Shown here one piece after another: positions 8,969 to 19,220 of a stretch of 64,000 bases of DNA (within the stretch, counting starts at the first letter, position 1; each line of letters opens with the position of its first letter). Source of the DNA: an uncultured Clostridia bacterium (GTDB lineage Bacteria > Bacillota > Clostridia > Monoglobales > Monoglobaceae); contig CAKSFQ010000002.1 in assembly GCA_934454115.1 (NCBI GenBank), positions 1 to 64,000 on the forward strand, written 5' to 3'. The translations under genes were made by a program, and so were the position numbers. The notes beneath the pieces were generated by a model, which worked only from the letters and a program-made list of their open reading frames with translations, did no database searches and was not told the origin of the DNA.

Positions 8969-10729
8969 ATGAAAAGACGTATGAAAGCGATACTCTGTTT
9001 TCTGGCAGCGGTCATGCTGATGGGAATGACGGCAGGCGCCAAAGAGGAAAATATACATATCAGCTGGCGCGGTGATTATCAAACAAACGAGATAGTTGTT
9101 TCAATCCAAAGTGCGGCTGATTATATCCAACAGGTAACGGTGGTGATGTACCCTGCCGGTCTGGCGGAACCGAAGTTTTCCGATTATTGCCGAATCGGCG
9201 AGGTTGCAGTTTATGGCGGCAAAGAGACAGAAATACGATTTAAAATTTCTGACAGACTTGATGCCGCCGACGGCGCCTATATTCTGCGCGTACAAGGAAG
9301 CGGATATCAGGCGGCGCAGAGCCGTGCGGCAGAAGAGGTGTGGGTGCTGCGCCCCTCCGATATTGCGGATGAAAACGGCGAAGGACTTTTAAAACAGATT
9401 AATGCTGCATCGGCAGATCAGGTAAAACCGTATATTGAAAGAGTGAGTAAGGCGCTGTCTCTCACGGTTGCCGAAAATGAGAGCACGGCGCGGCTGGAGG
9501 ACTTTATCCGTGTGAAAAACGACAGCTATGGCGGAAGCTTTCAAACCATCAGCGATGTCGCAGCGGCATGGAGGATTTCCGATGTGGTCGCGTATCTTGC
9601 GCAGGATTCTCCCGATGCCAAGACGCTGGAAACAAAAATGGACGAAATCGCGGATATCCTGTCGGCAGAAAGAGATGATGAGATTTATCAGACCTACCGG
9701 GAGGATATTTACAAAAATATGATTTTAATCAGCAAAACGTATCGGGGCGGCATCGGCGTTCAAAACCGCAGTGATATTGAAACCGTGTTTGAAAAAGCAA
9801 GGGTTCTTGCCGTGATTAACGGATCCGCGGAGGACGCGCTGGAGAATCATCTCAAAACCTACTATCGTATACTGGGAATCAGCGCCGAAACATATCAGAA
9901 ATTCGCATCGTTTGGGGGGTCGGACAGGCAGAAAGTGTTAAGGCAGATTTATCAAAAGAATTTTGTGGATACCGACACAATCTGCAAGACCTTTGAGACG
10001 GCGGTCAATCAAATCGAGGAAAGAAATGCATCGGGCGGAAACACATCGCCGTCCGGCGGATCGGGAGGATTGGGAGGATCGGGCGGCTCCGGCGCTTCCG
10101 GCGGCAGAGGCTATGAGGATGGATATGCCATCAGCGGAGAGACAAATGATACGCCAAAGCCGGACATTGCTTTTGCAGACTGCGGTAGCTCGCACTGGGC
10201 ATATCCCTATGTCGGTGAAATGAAGAGAGACGGTATCATATCCGGATATGATGATGGAAATTTTTATCCTGATCAAAAGGTGAAGCGCGAGGAATTTGTC
10301 AAAATGGCAGTGATGGCCTCCGGTCTGTATGATAAGGACGCTGCCTGTGATTTTGAGGATGTGCCGCAGGACGCATGGCATTACGGGTATATCGCCTCCG
10401 CGTATCATGCGAATGTAATAAACGGCGTGGGCGAAAAAACTTTCGGTGTCGGTCAGGAAATGAAAAGAGAAGATGTTGCAGTGATCCTATGCAGAATTTT
10501 AAATATGCTTCAAATATCGGAGGGAAACAGCGACGTTTTGACCAATAGCGGAAAAGATTTTACCGATAGCGCCGATATTGATGATTATGCCAAAGACAGC
10601 GTGGCGGTTTTAGCCGAAATGAAGATACTGAGCGGATTTGAGGACGGAAGTTTCAGACCGCAGGATTGTTTGACGAGAGCGGAAGCTGCGAAGATCCTAT
10701 CGGTGGTTCGGGGGTACATTCGAAAATAA
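8969..10729 (+). CDS. SLH-anchored surface protein with Ig-like and helical domains
   Basis: ATG 8969 is chosen because AAGGG lies 8 nt upstream; an in-frame GTG at 8960 overlaps that motif. Residues 1-23 are a signal peptide. An Ig-like domain (about 28-130) is followed by a largely helical region (about 140-350), a Gly/Ser-rich linker, and three SLH repeats (AYPYVGEMKRDGIISGYDDG, HYGYIASAYHANVINGVG, YAKDSVAVLAEMKILSGFED) at the C-terminus. SLH triplets anchor proteins to pyruvylated secondary cell wall polymer. The same architecture recurs at 62671-64000. The function of the N-terminal half is unknown; it lies in a run of glycan-use genes. Confidence 0.85.
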   Translation: MKRRMKAILCFLAAVMLMGMTAGAKEENIHISWRGDYQTNEIVVSIQSAADYIQQVTVVMYPAGLAEPKFSDYCRIGEVAVYGGKETEIRFKISDRLDAADGAYILRVQGSGYQAAQSRAAEEVWVLRPSDIADENGEGLLKQINAASADQVKPYIERVSKALSLTVAENESTARLEDFIRVKNDSYGGSFQTISDVAAAWRISDVVAYLAQDSPDAKTLETKMDEIADILSAERDDEIYQTYREDIYKNMILISKTYRGGIGVQNRSDIETVFEKARVLAVINGSAEDALENHLKTYYRILGISAETYQKFASFGGSDRQKVLRQIYQKNFVDTDTICKTFETAVNQIEERNASGGNTSPSGGSGGLGGSGGSGASGGRGYEDGYAISGETNDTPKPDIAFADCGSSHWAYPYVGEMKRDGIISGYDDGNFYPDQKVKREEFVKMAVMASGLYDKDAACDFEDVPQDAWHYGYIASAYHANVINGVGEKTFGVGQEMKREDVAVILCRILNMLQISEGNSDVLTNSGKDFTDSADIDDYAKDSVAVLAEMKILSGFEDGSFRPQDCLTRAEAAKILSVVRGYIRK

Positions 10730-10775
10730 TCGTAAAATCGCAGACGACGGAGTGACGAAGAGCAGGAAGGAGCAT

Positions 10776-13433
10776 ATGGAAACGATGAGATACAGATTGA
10801 TTGCTTTGGTATTGGCAATGCTTATGGTCTGGCCCGGCATGTATGCCGCGGCAGAGACGGAAGAAGAAAACGCGGCTGCGCCGATTACAACCCGTGAATT
10901 TGAGGCGCTCGGCGCCCTGCATGTGCTGACGGATGATTTTTTGAGCATGAGCGCGGAAGACACGGTGAGCCGTGCCCGGTTTGTGGGGGCGCTTTCAAAG
11001 CTTGCCGGTTTGCCGGTGGAAAACCGAACGGAAAAACTTCCGTTTTCCGATGTAAATGCAACAACGCCGTATCATAATGATATTGTTTATTTTTACAAGG
11101 CAGGACTGATTAACGGCAACGAGGACAATACGTTTTCGCCCAACGATCCCATAACCTATGTGCAGGCTTTGAAAATGTCGATAGATCTTCTCGGATATAA
11201 GGAATATACCGCGGAACGCTACGGGGCCTATCCAATGGGATATCTCCTTGCGGCCAAGAACTTTGAACTGTCTGACGGACTGAGCGTAAGCGGCAGTGAA
11301 GAAGCTCTTACGGCTGTCGATGCCGTCACCCTTTTGTATCACTGCGCCATGACATGTGTTGCGGTTCCTAAAACCTTTGGCGGTGATGGGAAGACAACCT
11401 ACCAGCCGGATTCGTCAAGATACCTCTTGTCAGAATACCGAAATATTTATTACGGCAAGGGTATTGTGACAGATAACGGTATTGTATCGTTATCAGACGA
11501 CGAGTGCGGCGAAGGCAGAGCGCGCATTGATGATAAGGTGTATGAGCTCGGGAACGATATGGATCTCATGGATGCTATCGGATACAGGGTCGAGTTTTTT
11601 TATCTGTCAAAGGGTGGCGTCGATACGCTTTTGTGGATCTCAGAGGATAAAAACAACAAGGTATTAAGAATTAAAAGTGATGATCTTTCCACAGACGATC
11701 CGAGTTACGGCGCCGACACCATCATTTATTATCAAAACGACCGAAAAAAAACGGCAAGGATTGATCGGTATGCGGATGTGATTTATAACTATGCGCTCTG
11801 CAATCAGTATGACGCTGACAGGATAAAGCCGAAGTCAGGCGATGTGAAGCTGATTGATAGCAATGATGACGGCGTTTACGAGGTGGTGGCGGTAAGCGAA
11901 TTTCAAAATTTATTTGTTGCTGCGGTTTCAGCGGAGAGGAACACGGTTTCCGGCAGGTACGGCGACGCCCTGGAGCTTGACGATTATAAAACGGTTCGGA
12001 TTTTAAAAAACGGCGTGACAGTCACAAGAGACGAGATCCAAAAGGATACGGTGATTTCGTATATCGAAAGTCCGGATAAAAAATTTTTGTATATCTATGT
12101 CAATGCACCTCGCAGCATAGAAAAGCTGACGACCGTATCAGAGGACGGAGGAAAAACATATTACACGTTTGAAAGCGGAAAATATCGGTTGGCAGACAGC
12201 CTAAAGCGGCTGATGGAAAACGGAACGTATCATATTCCATCGGTGCAGCTGGGAAACCGATATCAATACTGCCTGGACATGGCCGGGGAAATTGCCGCGA
12301 TAGAGCTTGATAACGAGTCGCTGCAATACGCGTTTTTGGTTGACGGAGCAAAGGAGGACGCAGTGTTTGCAAGCAGTGGCAGCGCGCAGTTTAAGCTGGT
12401 ACTGAAAGACGGATCCGTGGTTACGGCCGTGACGGCGGATAAAATCTCTTTTAACGGCGCCAAAGGCATGAAAGGCGCCGATGTGCTTGATGCGGCGGTT
12501 TTAAACGGCGAAATTGTGCAGCAGGTTGTCAGGGTCGCGTTTAACGGAGACGGAAATATCAAGGAATTTGAGCTTGCCTCGGATGTGTCAGAATCCTCGG
12601 AATACGGCTATGATAAGCGAAAGTTCACATGCGACTACGTGAACCAAAAGGCGGTGTATAACACCGACAATTGCTATATCTTCAGCAACAAGTACCTGGT
12701 AAACGGTGAAACGGTTTGCTTTGTAAAATATCAGAACAAAAACGGAAGCGCCGACTATGGTGTGATTCCGTACACATCCTTCAGTAACGGATCGGAATAT
12801 GATATTAAGCTATATGATTGTGACGAGTATCTGACTGCTGCTGCGATGAGTGTGGTGAAAGACGGAATGGGCTATCAGGAAACATATATTCTTGTTGACA
12901 GCGTATCCTCCGTTTTGGATCAGGATAAAAACACCTGCCTTCAGCTGGAGGGACTTGCATATGGTAAGAACGTGAAATATACGGCAGATGATGACGGGAC
13001 AATCCCCGGTGAGATAAAGCGCGGGGATATTGTGCAGATATCGGTCGGGCTGATTAACAACAGGATCGAGAGACTGCGGAAGGTGTGCAGCCTGCGTGAC
13101 CGCCCGGAGCCATTTATCAACGGAAAACCCGGAAATATCCTCTGTGAAATTTTTGGCTATTTGTATTCAAACAGCGGACGTAACATTGTTACGCTGAATC
13201 CGAACGGTTCGCCGTACGGAAAGCTGATTTCAACGTCCACTTCGAACGGTACGCCGGGGATTTCGGTCTATGACTGTAAGAGGGATACGGTCTCGGTCGG
13301 AAACCTCCATGACCTGTATCCGATCAATGGACCGGAAAGCAACGGTACGCTGCATATTACGGATGACAGCGTAATGGTTTTTGTCTACCGACGTTATAAT
13401 TGGGTAAAGGATATTGTCGTTGTGTATTATTAA
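10776..13433 (+). CDS. N-terminal SLH protein of unknown ~890-aa family (copy A)
   Basis: ATG 10776 lies 3 nt after AAGGAG and ATG 10785 lies 12 nt after it; either could be used. After a signal peptide (ending near YAAAET) come two or three SLH-like repeats (FSDVNATTPYHNDIVYFYK...INGNEDNTFSPNDP). About 650 residues of beta-rich sequence without a recognised domain follow. The end has VYDCKRDTVS and VMVFVYRRYNWVKDIVVVYY. A paralogue at 30421-33102 has the same layout, the same YPMGY/YPGGY signature near the third SLH repeat, and the ending VYDAKRGTVS...MVVVYEKYLKVKLVVIV. Surface location is likely. Function is unknown, but both copies sit beside an LplABC-type transporter set, suggesting a role in glycan binding at the S-layer (inference). 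Confidence 0.8.
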   Translation: METMRYRLIALVLAMLMVWPGMYAAAETEEENAAAPITTREFEALGALHVLTDDFLSMSAEDTVSRARFVGALSKLAGLPVENRTEKLPFSDVNATTPYHNDIVYFYKAGLINGNEDNTFSPNDPITYVQALKMSIDLLGYKEYTAERYGAYPMGYLLAAKNFELSDGLSVSGSEEALTAVDAVTLLYHCAMTCVAVPKTFGGDGKTTYQPDSSRYLLSEYRNIYYGKGIVTDNGIVSLSDDECGEGRARIDDKVYELGNDMDLMDAIGYRVEFFYLSKGGVDTLLWISEDKNNKVLRIKSDDLSTDDPSYGADTIIYYQNDRKKTARIDRYADVIYNYALCNQYDADRIKPKSGDVKLIDSNDDGVYEVVAVSEFQNLFVAAVSAERNTVSGRYGDALELDDYKTVRILKNGVTVTRDEIQKDTVISYIESPDKKFLYIYVNAPRSIEKLTTVSEDGGKTYYTFESGKYRLADSLKRLMENGTYHIPSVQLGNRYQYCLDMAGEIAAIELDNESLQYAFLVDGAKEDAVFASSGSAQFKLVLKDGSVVTAVTADKISFNGAKGMKGADVLDAAVLNGEIVQQVVRVAFNGDGNIKEFELASDVSESSEYGYDKRKFTCDYVNQKAVYNTDNCYIFSNKYLVNGETVCFVKYQNKNGSADYGVIPYTSFSNGSEYDIKLYDCDEYLTAAAMSVVKDGMGYQETYILVDSVSSVLDQDKNTCLQLEGLAYGKNVKYTADDDGTIPGEIKRGDIVQISVGLINNRIERLRKVCSLRDRPEPFINGKPGNILCEIFGYLYSNSGRNIVTLNPNGSPYGKLISTSTSNGTPGISVYDCKRDTVSVGNLHDLYPINGPESNGTLHITDDSVMVFVYRRYNWVKDIVVVYY

Positions 13434-13524
13434 ACCAAAGCAAAGTTTAGCACGATTTTTCCTGCGGTAAGAGATGCTAAATGATGATATGGAGCCGAAG
13501 CAGGCGGCAGAATGGAGATGAACG

Positions 13525-16215
13525 ATGAGAAGAACGAGCAATTATACAAGAATGTTGTTGTCGGTCGTTTGTTTGATACTTTGCATGAGTATCCATGCAT
13601 ACGGGAGTGATACGGTCGTTTTCTTTCAGGATTTTTCAGGCGTTTCCGATCAATATCTCTCCTCGGATGTGATTCCGGAATCAAAATCCGGCTTTTCGGC
13701 CGAAATCAAGGATGAGGCGCTTGTGCTCAAATCCGATTCCATGTGTTATTATCGAGTGGATGATGCAGAAAATTTGAACGGAGAAACCAACGCGCACGGA
13801 ATGACGCTTCAATGCATTCCGGGCGTAGTTGTGACCGCGCTTGAATCTCCGATCACGGTCGGCGGCAGAGAATATGATTACAGAGGGCCGGGCAACGCCG
13901 CAATACATATTGCAGAAATCGGCGGAAAAAATGCCTTGATGCAGTCAACGTATGTGAATCTGCCGGCGGGAGCCGATCCCGGGTCTGTCACAAACTATAC
14001 GCTGAGAACCAACGCTGCAAGACTTGTTGTGGATAAGAATCAGTTTTTGGACACAGACAATGACATGATGCTTGAACTGGAATATTATACGGAGGATATC
14101 GACGGCAATTGGTGCAAGGTTACGTACCCCGGAAAGGATGGTTCTAAAAAAACCGTCATGGCCTATGACGCTGAGAAAATAAAAAAAGACGGGGCGGGTC
14201 AGTGGAATAGAATCGCGGTAGCGCTCCCCGACGCCGATTTCAGCCGATATATCAGAGAAGAGTCGGGCTATGAACATAGCATCTTATTGGAAACGCGCGA
14301 GCAGAGAGAAAACTATTTTCACGCGGTCACCTTATACAAAAACGGGGAATCCGAGATCAAAGATGCTGCGATTTATAATATTGTGCAAATGAAGATGCCG
14401 GACGATGGAATGTACGGAGATGCAACCATATCTTATGATCTAAAGTTCCCCGGCGGTGAAAAGCTCACGGATACTTGCGATTACAACAGCGGACAGAATG
14501 TGATGTCGGTCAACCTGCTAAATGCCAATCGAATGGAGATGGCGTCCGTCTTGTATGAAATGACCGACGGCATCGCCAAAATATACGTGATCTCTGATAC
14601 GGAAAAGGTGAAGGTCTACGAGGGTGATGTGATGGATAAGACCCTTCGGTATACCGTAGCCATCAGTGTCGCGGACAAAACGTATACGCTTGCCATTGAT
14701 GAAGGAGATGAACGAAAGGGTGAGACCGAAAACCCCGTTGCACTAAAAAACCGGGAGGGCGGATCGAATGTCGGCGTAGTTTGTTTTATCAATGCAAAGC
14801 ATAATCCTTATTCCAGCGCGTTGCTTTCTGTGTTTGACAACATTGAAGTTTCGGTCAGCGAGAACGAGGGCTACCGCAATTGCATGGAGGACGCGGACCA
14901 TATAGCGCTTGCGGTTACGCCGGGCAGCGCAGTGATGAATGATTTCGATTTGCCGACTTTGGGCAGTCTTCACGCAAGTGAGATTGCCTGGAGAAGCTCG
15001 GACGAGAGCGCGATTGAAATTGTCAATCAAGGAACAGAAGCATTTGCGAGGGTAAAACAGTCGGACAGTCCCAAGGCGGTTTCACTGTATGCGACGGTTA
15101 CAAACAACGGATTTTTTACAGAAAGGAAATTTGATTTTACCGTAAGGGCGGTGACAGATGCCTATTTGCAGCGCGGAAAGGCGGAGATCAGGACAAAAAC
15201 GGACGGGAGCGTTACGGCAAAAATCAGTTTGAAAAATCCGGGCACCACGGGAGCGGCAGCGATTACCTTTGCCGTCATGTCCGTTGATAGCCGCACGGGA
15301 GATATTTGCAATCAAAAGTTTGATGTAAAAACCGAGATTCCGAAGTACGGAAATCTTACGTTTGAAGTTGAGGGGCTGCAAAAAAACGGCGGCGATGAGA
15401 TTGTGTACTACCTGTGGGATGAAAACGATATGTCGCTGATTAATCATGCGCCGACGGATCTTTCCGGATTTCGGGCAGAAAACAGAGTCAGAGGCGTTAA
15501 GCTCTTATGGGAAGAAAGCCATGACGACTATAACGCGATTGACTATTATGCGGTGTACCGGGATGGCACGCTGATTGCAAGATGCAGTGATACCGAATAC
15601 ATTGACACAGAGGCCATACGCGGAAAAACGTACCGTTATACGGTAACCCCTGTCGATACCAACGAAAATTGCGGCACGGCAGCGAGCGGCGAGGGAGAAA
15701 AAATCGGCATGCCGTATTACCTTGAGCCGATCGGAAACGATGAGGCAAGTATCAACCGAAACGGAAACGGAATCTATATGGCATATCGTGACGATCCCGC
15801 GAGAGCAGCCTATACCGAGTATGCCGAGGTAACGGATGCTGATCGCAACATCGTTCCCTGCCGCTATGTTCCAAATGGAAAGTACATCGGATTTTATACC
15901 GATAAAAACATTGTCAAGGAAAGAAGTAAGGTTGCTGTAAAGATCACCTATCTCGATACCAGAGGAAAATTGATTTTCAAATATAACACGGTGATTCCGA
16001 GCGGCCGGGAAGATAGCGCTGCATATGCGGAAAAGGAGATTGCCTGTGGTGAAATGACAAACACGAATACGTGGAAAGAGCTTGTCGTAGAGATCGAGGA
16101 CGCACAGTTTAGAGAATCACTCTTCCTGACGGCATCGGATTTTGCCTTGCAGACGACCGGCGGCAGCGGCGTTTATGTCAGAAAGGTGGAGCTTGCGGAA
16201 CTGGATGTTTATTAA
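13525..16215 (+). CDS. large secreted multidomain protein (laminin-G-like, Ig-like, FnIII)
   Basis: ATG 13525 follows GGAGATG. A signal peptide spans about residues 1-27 (ending HAYGSDT). Residues about 30-270 form a beta-sandwich region with QWNRIAVALPDADF. About 280-450 look like a concanavalin-like sandwich (SYDLKFPGGE). An atrophied bacterial Ig-like domain (EIAWRSSDESAIEI) comes near 490, then a fibronectin-III domain (GVKLLWEESHDDYNAIDYYAVYRD split over about 660-730). The C-terminal beta-sandwich (NTNTWKELVVEIEDAQF) matches the end of the 6256-8907 protein. No catalytic motif was recognised. It is the last gene of the co-directional run, with a weak hairpin 37 bp after the stop. Probable role: polysaccharide binding, or a lyase of unknown family. 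Confidence 0.75.
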   Translation: MRRTSNYTRMLLSVVCLILCMSIHAYGSDTVVFFQDFSGVSDQYLSSDVIPESKSGFSAEIKDEALVLKSDSMCYYRVDDAENLNGETNAHGMTLQCIPGVVVTALESPITVGGREYDYRGPGNAAIHIAEIGGKNALMQSTYVNLPAGADPGSVTNYTLRTNAARLVVDKNQFLDTDNDMMLELEYYTEDIDGNWCKVTYPGKDGSKKTVMAYDAEKIKKDGAGQWNRIAVALPDADFSRYIREESGYEHSILLETREQRENYFHAVTLYKNGESEIKDAAIYNIVQMKMPDDGMYGDATISYDLKFPGGEKLTDTCDYNSGQNVMSVNLLNANRMEMASVLYEMTDGIAKIYVISDTEKVKVYEGDVMDKTLRYTVAISVADKTYTLAIDEGDERKGETENPVALKNREGGSNVGVVCFINAKHNPYSSALLSVFDNIEVSVSENEGYRNCMEDADHIALAVTPGSAVMNDFDLPTLGSLHASEIAWRSSDESAIEIVNQGTEAFARVKQSDSPKAVSLYATVTNNGFFTERKFDFTVRAVTDAYLQRGKAEIRTKTDGSVTAKISLKNPGTTGAAAITFAVMSVDSRTGDICNQKFDVKTEIPKYGNLTFEVEGLQKNGGDEIVYYLWDENDMSLINHAPTDLSGFRAENRVRGVKLLWEESHDDYNAIDYYAVYRDGTLIARCSDTEYIDTEAIRGKTYRYTVTPVDTNENCGTAASGEGEKIGMPYYLEPIGNDEASINRNGNGIYMAYRDDPARAAYTEYAEVTDADRNIVPCRYVPNGKYIGFYTDKNIVKERSKVAVKITYLDTRGKLIFKYNTVIPSGREDSAAYAEKEIACGEMTNTNTWKELVVEIEDAQFRESLFLTASDFALQTTGGSGVYVRKVELAELDVY

Positions 16216-16251
16216 CGGATCGCATTGGTTTTGATAGAAAAAAGGGAGCAG

Positions 16252-16281
16252 TGGCGGGGTATCATGCAAATGACCCCGCCA
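16252..16281 (+). terminator. hairpin after the 1-16.2 kb gene run
   Basis: A perfect 9-bp GC-rich stem (16252-16260 with 16273-16281) encloses a 12-nt loop, 37 bp after the stop at 16215. It is followed by TTGTTGATAATTTGT, a poor T-tract, so it is a weak or Rho-assisted terminator at best. Confidence 0.5.
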
Positions 16282-16329
16282 TTGTTGATAATTTGTCCGT
16301 TATTTCTGTAAACTTTGCGATTTTGTCCA

Positions 16330-16358
16330 TTGAAAATCAACCTAATCTCGTTTATAAT
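16330..16358 (+). promoter_or_regulatory. sigma-A promoter for the mannosidase genes
   Basis: TTGAAA (16330-16335), a 17-bp spacer, then a perfect TATAAT (16353-16358). The predicted transcript starts near 16365, leaving a leader of about 120 nt before the GH38 gene. Confidence 0.75.
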
Positions 16359-16481
16359 AGCCGAAAGTGAAAGTCTGACCAAAAATTTTGTCGTACGGGA
16401 ATCAAATCCGTATGCCGCCGAACTCATATTGGATTTTGTTTTGCGGACGGATTTTTAGGTTGATTTGCCAAAAGGAAAGGA

Positions 16482-19160
16482 ATGACAGAGATGAAAAATA
16501 TACATGTAATACCGCACTCGCACTGGGACAGAGAATGGTATATGCCGTTTGAATACCACAGGGCGCGGCTGATGGAACTGATCGATAACTGCATGGAACT
16601 TTTTGAAAAGGATGAAAATTACAAAAGTTTTCACCTTGACGGGCATACCGTTTTGGTGGAGGATTATCTGGAGATTAAACCCGAAAACGAGGAAAAAATC
16701 AAAAAATACGTTGCAGACGGCAAGTTTGCGGTCGGACCCTGGTATGTGCTGCAGGATGAATTTTTAACGAGCAGCGAGGCCAATGTGCGAAACCTTCTGA
16801 TCGGTATGTCGATTGCAAAAAAACTGGGCAAGGTGACAAAAATCGGTTACTTTCCAGATTCTTTCGGAAACGCGGGACAGATGCCGCAGATTTTAAAACA
16901 GGCCGGGATGAAAGCCATTGCGTTTGGCCGGGGGGTAAAGCCCACGGGGATGAACAATGCCGTCTCGGACGGGTACACATCAACCTTTTCGGAGATGTAC
17001 TGGCAGTCGCCGGACGGGAGTGCGCTGCCGGCGATTCTGTTTGCCAACTGGTATCATAACGGGATGGAAATCCCGGAGGACGGAGACGCCGCGTATTGGG
17101 AACCCAGAATTTTGGCGGTAGAAAAATATGCGTCAACCGGCGAACTGCTCTTTTTAAACGGTTGCGATCATCAGCCGGTTCAAATGAATCTGAGCAAGGC
17201 GCTTGCCGCGGCGAGAGAGAATTTTGGGGAATACAACTTTATTCATTCAAACTTTGAAAGCTACGCGGACGCTTTGATAAAAGCACTGCCTGAAAACATC
17301 ACGACGGTAAAGGGCGAATTGACGGGGCAGGACACCGATGGCTGGTGGAATTTAGTAAACACCTGTTCCTCCCACGTCGATTTAAAGGTCATGAATAAAA
17401 AGTGCGAAATCCTGCTTGAAAATATTGCGGAGCCGCTGGCCGTTATTGCTGCAAAGCTTGGGAAAACATATCCGAGAGAAATGCTGACCTATGCCTGGAA
17501 AACACTGATGAAAAATCATCCCCATGACAGTATCTGCGGCTGCAGCTGCGATGCGGTCAACGATGAAATGCACACAAGATTTGCAAAGAGCAGGCAGGCG
17601 GCCGAAACCGTTGTCAGCGACAGTCTTTTGTATATCGGATCGCATATCGGAAGAGGGGCGTTTAATGAAAACGACATTGTTTTTGCAGTCATCAATACGC
17701 TTGGCAAAAAGAGGAGCGGCATCGTATCGGCAGACATTGATATCCGAAGAATATACGGCTCAGAAAAGCTGCGCGCTTCGGCCGCGGAAATCGCAGACTC
17801 GCTCTATACCGGCGAATTTGAGCTTGTGGACGAAAACGGAAATATCCTGCCTTGTATGACGCAAAAAGACGATCTTCGGTTTGGATATGACCTACCGAAG
17901 GATCGGTTCCGCCAGCCGTACATGGCAGAAACCGCCTCGGTTTTATTTGAATCGGGTGAAATTCCGCCGATGGGGTACGCTGTGTATGCACTCAGAAAGA
18001 AGAAGGATGCTGCCAAGACAGAAAGTCTGGTAAGCGCCCCGTATACGATGGAAAACGAGTATATCAAGGCGGAAATCTGCGCAGACGGTACGCTGGATGT
18101 GACGGATAAGAGAACAAAAAAACGGTTTACCGGCCTTTTGCGGCTTGAGGATGCCGGCGATATCGGCACGGAATATACGTTTATCCCGGCAAAGGGGGAT
18201 CAGCCGATTTTATCGGGAGGTACCCCGGCAAAGATTGCGCTGGTAAAAGACGAGGCGTTTTTGGCAGAGTATAAAATCACGGTGGAGATCACCGTTCCAA
18301 AAAGCGCTGATGCGCATAGCTACGAAGAAAAACGCCTGTTTATCTGCGGCGCAGAGCGGAGCGGCGGCAGAGGAGACGAGACGGTCACGATTCCGGTCAC
18401 CTATTTTGTGTCACTGGCAAAGGGCGGAAAAAGAATCGATGTCAGATGCGAGTTTGAAAACACCGCCAAGGATCATCGGCTGCGCGTCCTCTTCCCCACG
18501 GGACTGACGTGTACCAAGCACAAGGCGGAGAGCGTTTTTGAGGCCGCGCTGCGAGACAATAAGCATAAGCCGACCTGGACCTATCCGAGCGGATGCGAGC
18601 ATCAGCAGGGGTTTGTGATGATGAGGGACGATGCAGCCGGGTTATCCGTTGCCAACATCGGTCTTTATGAATACGAAATTCTGGAAGATAACACCATTGC
18701 CGTTACCTTGGTTCGCGCGGTGTCGGAACTGGGCGACTGGGGCGTGTTCCCGACCGAGCTTTCCCAGATACAGAAAAAGCTGTCGCTTGCGTTTTCGATC
18801 ATACCATTTGAAGAGGAGGCGGAAGTTTTCGATGAGGCGGCGGCGTTCCAGTGCCCGATGTCGGTCACCTGTCTGGGGCAAAACACCGATTCGGCATATC
18901 ATAACAACGAGTTAAGGTGGAGCGGGGATTCTTTAAAGCTTACCGCGCTGAAAAAGGCACAGGAAGGCGACGACATTGTGATGCGCTGGGTTAATCTTTC
19001 GGACAAGGTGCAGACGCTGACTGTCGAAAAATCCGACTGGATCAAAAATTTATATCGGACTGACATTGTCGAGGAAAAGAGAGAACGCCTGGTGGAGGAG
19101 AACGGCCGCTGGAGCACGGAGATAAAACCGTATGAAATCGTCACATTCATACAGGAGTAG
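16482..19160 (+). CDS. GH38 family alpha-mannosidase
   Basis: Retaining alpha-mannosidase, expected to be cytoplasmic because there is no signal peptide. Starts at ATG 16482 (5 nt after AAAGGA) or ATG 16491 (10 nt after AAAGG); homologues usually begin near the second. The N-terminus carries the zinc-binding HSHWDREW (H12, H14 and D16 from the first Met). The nucleophile motif YFPDSFG gives D126. A later metal-binding stretch is NHPHDSICGCSCDAVN near residue 345. The C-terminal half is the beta-sandwich region of the family; 892 aa is normal for bacterial members. It is followed after 60 bp by a GH92 gene, so the pair should strip different alpha-mannosyl linkages from imported mannan or N-glycan fragments. 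The family is very secure; the linkage is not. Confidence 0.95.
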   Translation: MTEMKNIHVIPHSHWDREWYMPFEYHRARLMELIDNCMELFEKDENYKSFHLDGHTVLVEDYLEIKPENEEKIKKYVADGKFAVGPWYVLQDEFLTSSEANVRNLLIGMSIAKKLGKVTKIGYFPDSFGNAGQMPQILKQAGMKAIAFGRGVKPTGMNNAVSDGYTSTFSEMYWQSPDGSALPAILFANWYHNGMEIPEDGDAAYWEPRILAVEKYASTGELLFLNGCDHQPVQMNLSKALAAARENFGEYNFIHSNFESYADALIKALPENITTVKGELTGQDTDGWWNLVNTCSSHVDLKVMNKKCEILLENIAEPLAVIAAKLGKTYPREMLTYAWKTLMKNHPHDSICGCSCDAVNDEMHTRFAKSRQAAETVVSDSLLYIGSHIGRGAFNENDIVFAVINTLGKKRSGIVSADIDIRRIYGSEKLRASAAEIADSLYTGEFELVDENGNILPCMTQKDDLRFGYDLPKDRFRQPYMAETASVLFESGEIPPMGYAVYALRKKKDAAKTESLVSAPYTMENEYIKAEICADGTLDVTDKRTKKRFTGLLRLEDAGDIGTEYTFIPAKGDQPILSGGTPAKIALVKDEAFLAEYKITVEITVPKSADAHSYEEKRLFICGAERSGGRGDETVTIPVTYFVSLAKGGKRIDVRCEFENTAKDHRLRVLFPTGLTCTKHKAESVFEAALRDNKHKPTWTYPSGCEHQQGFVMMRDDAAGLSVANIGLYEYEILEDNTIAVTLVRAVSELGDWGVFPTELSQIQKKLSLAFSIIPFEEEAEVFDEAAAFQCPMSVTCLGQNTDSAYHNNELRWSGDSLKLTALKKAQEGDDIVMRWVNLSDKVQTLTVEKSDWIKNLYRTDIVEEKRERLVEENGRWSTEIKPYEIVTFIQE

Positions 19161-19220
19161 TTGATGTTTGCCCGTGCACAGTACGAAAAAAATACATTAT
19201 CAATCGTAGGAGAGTATAGA

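Noticed and set aside
13434..13524. Hairpin TTTAGCA/TGCTAAA between 10776 and 13525 genes
   Set aside because: Only seven base pairs with a 22-nt loop and no T-tract; too weak to call a terminator.
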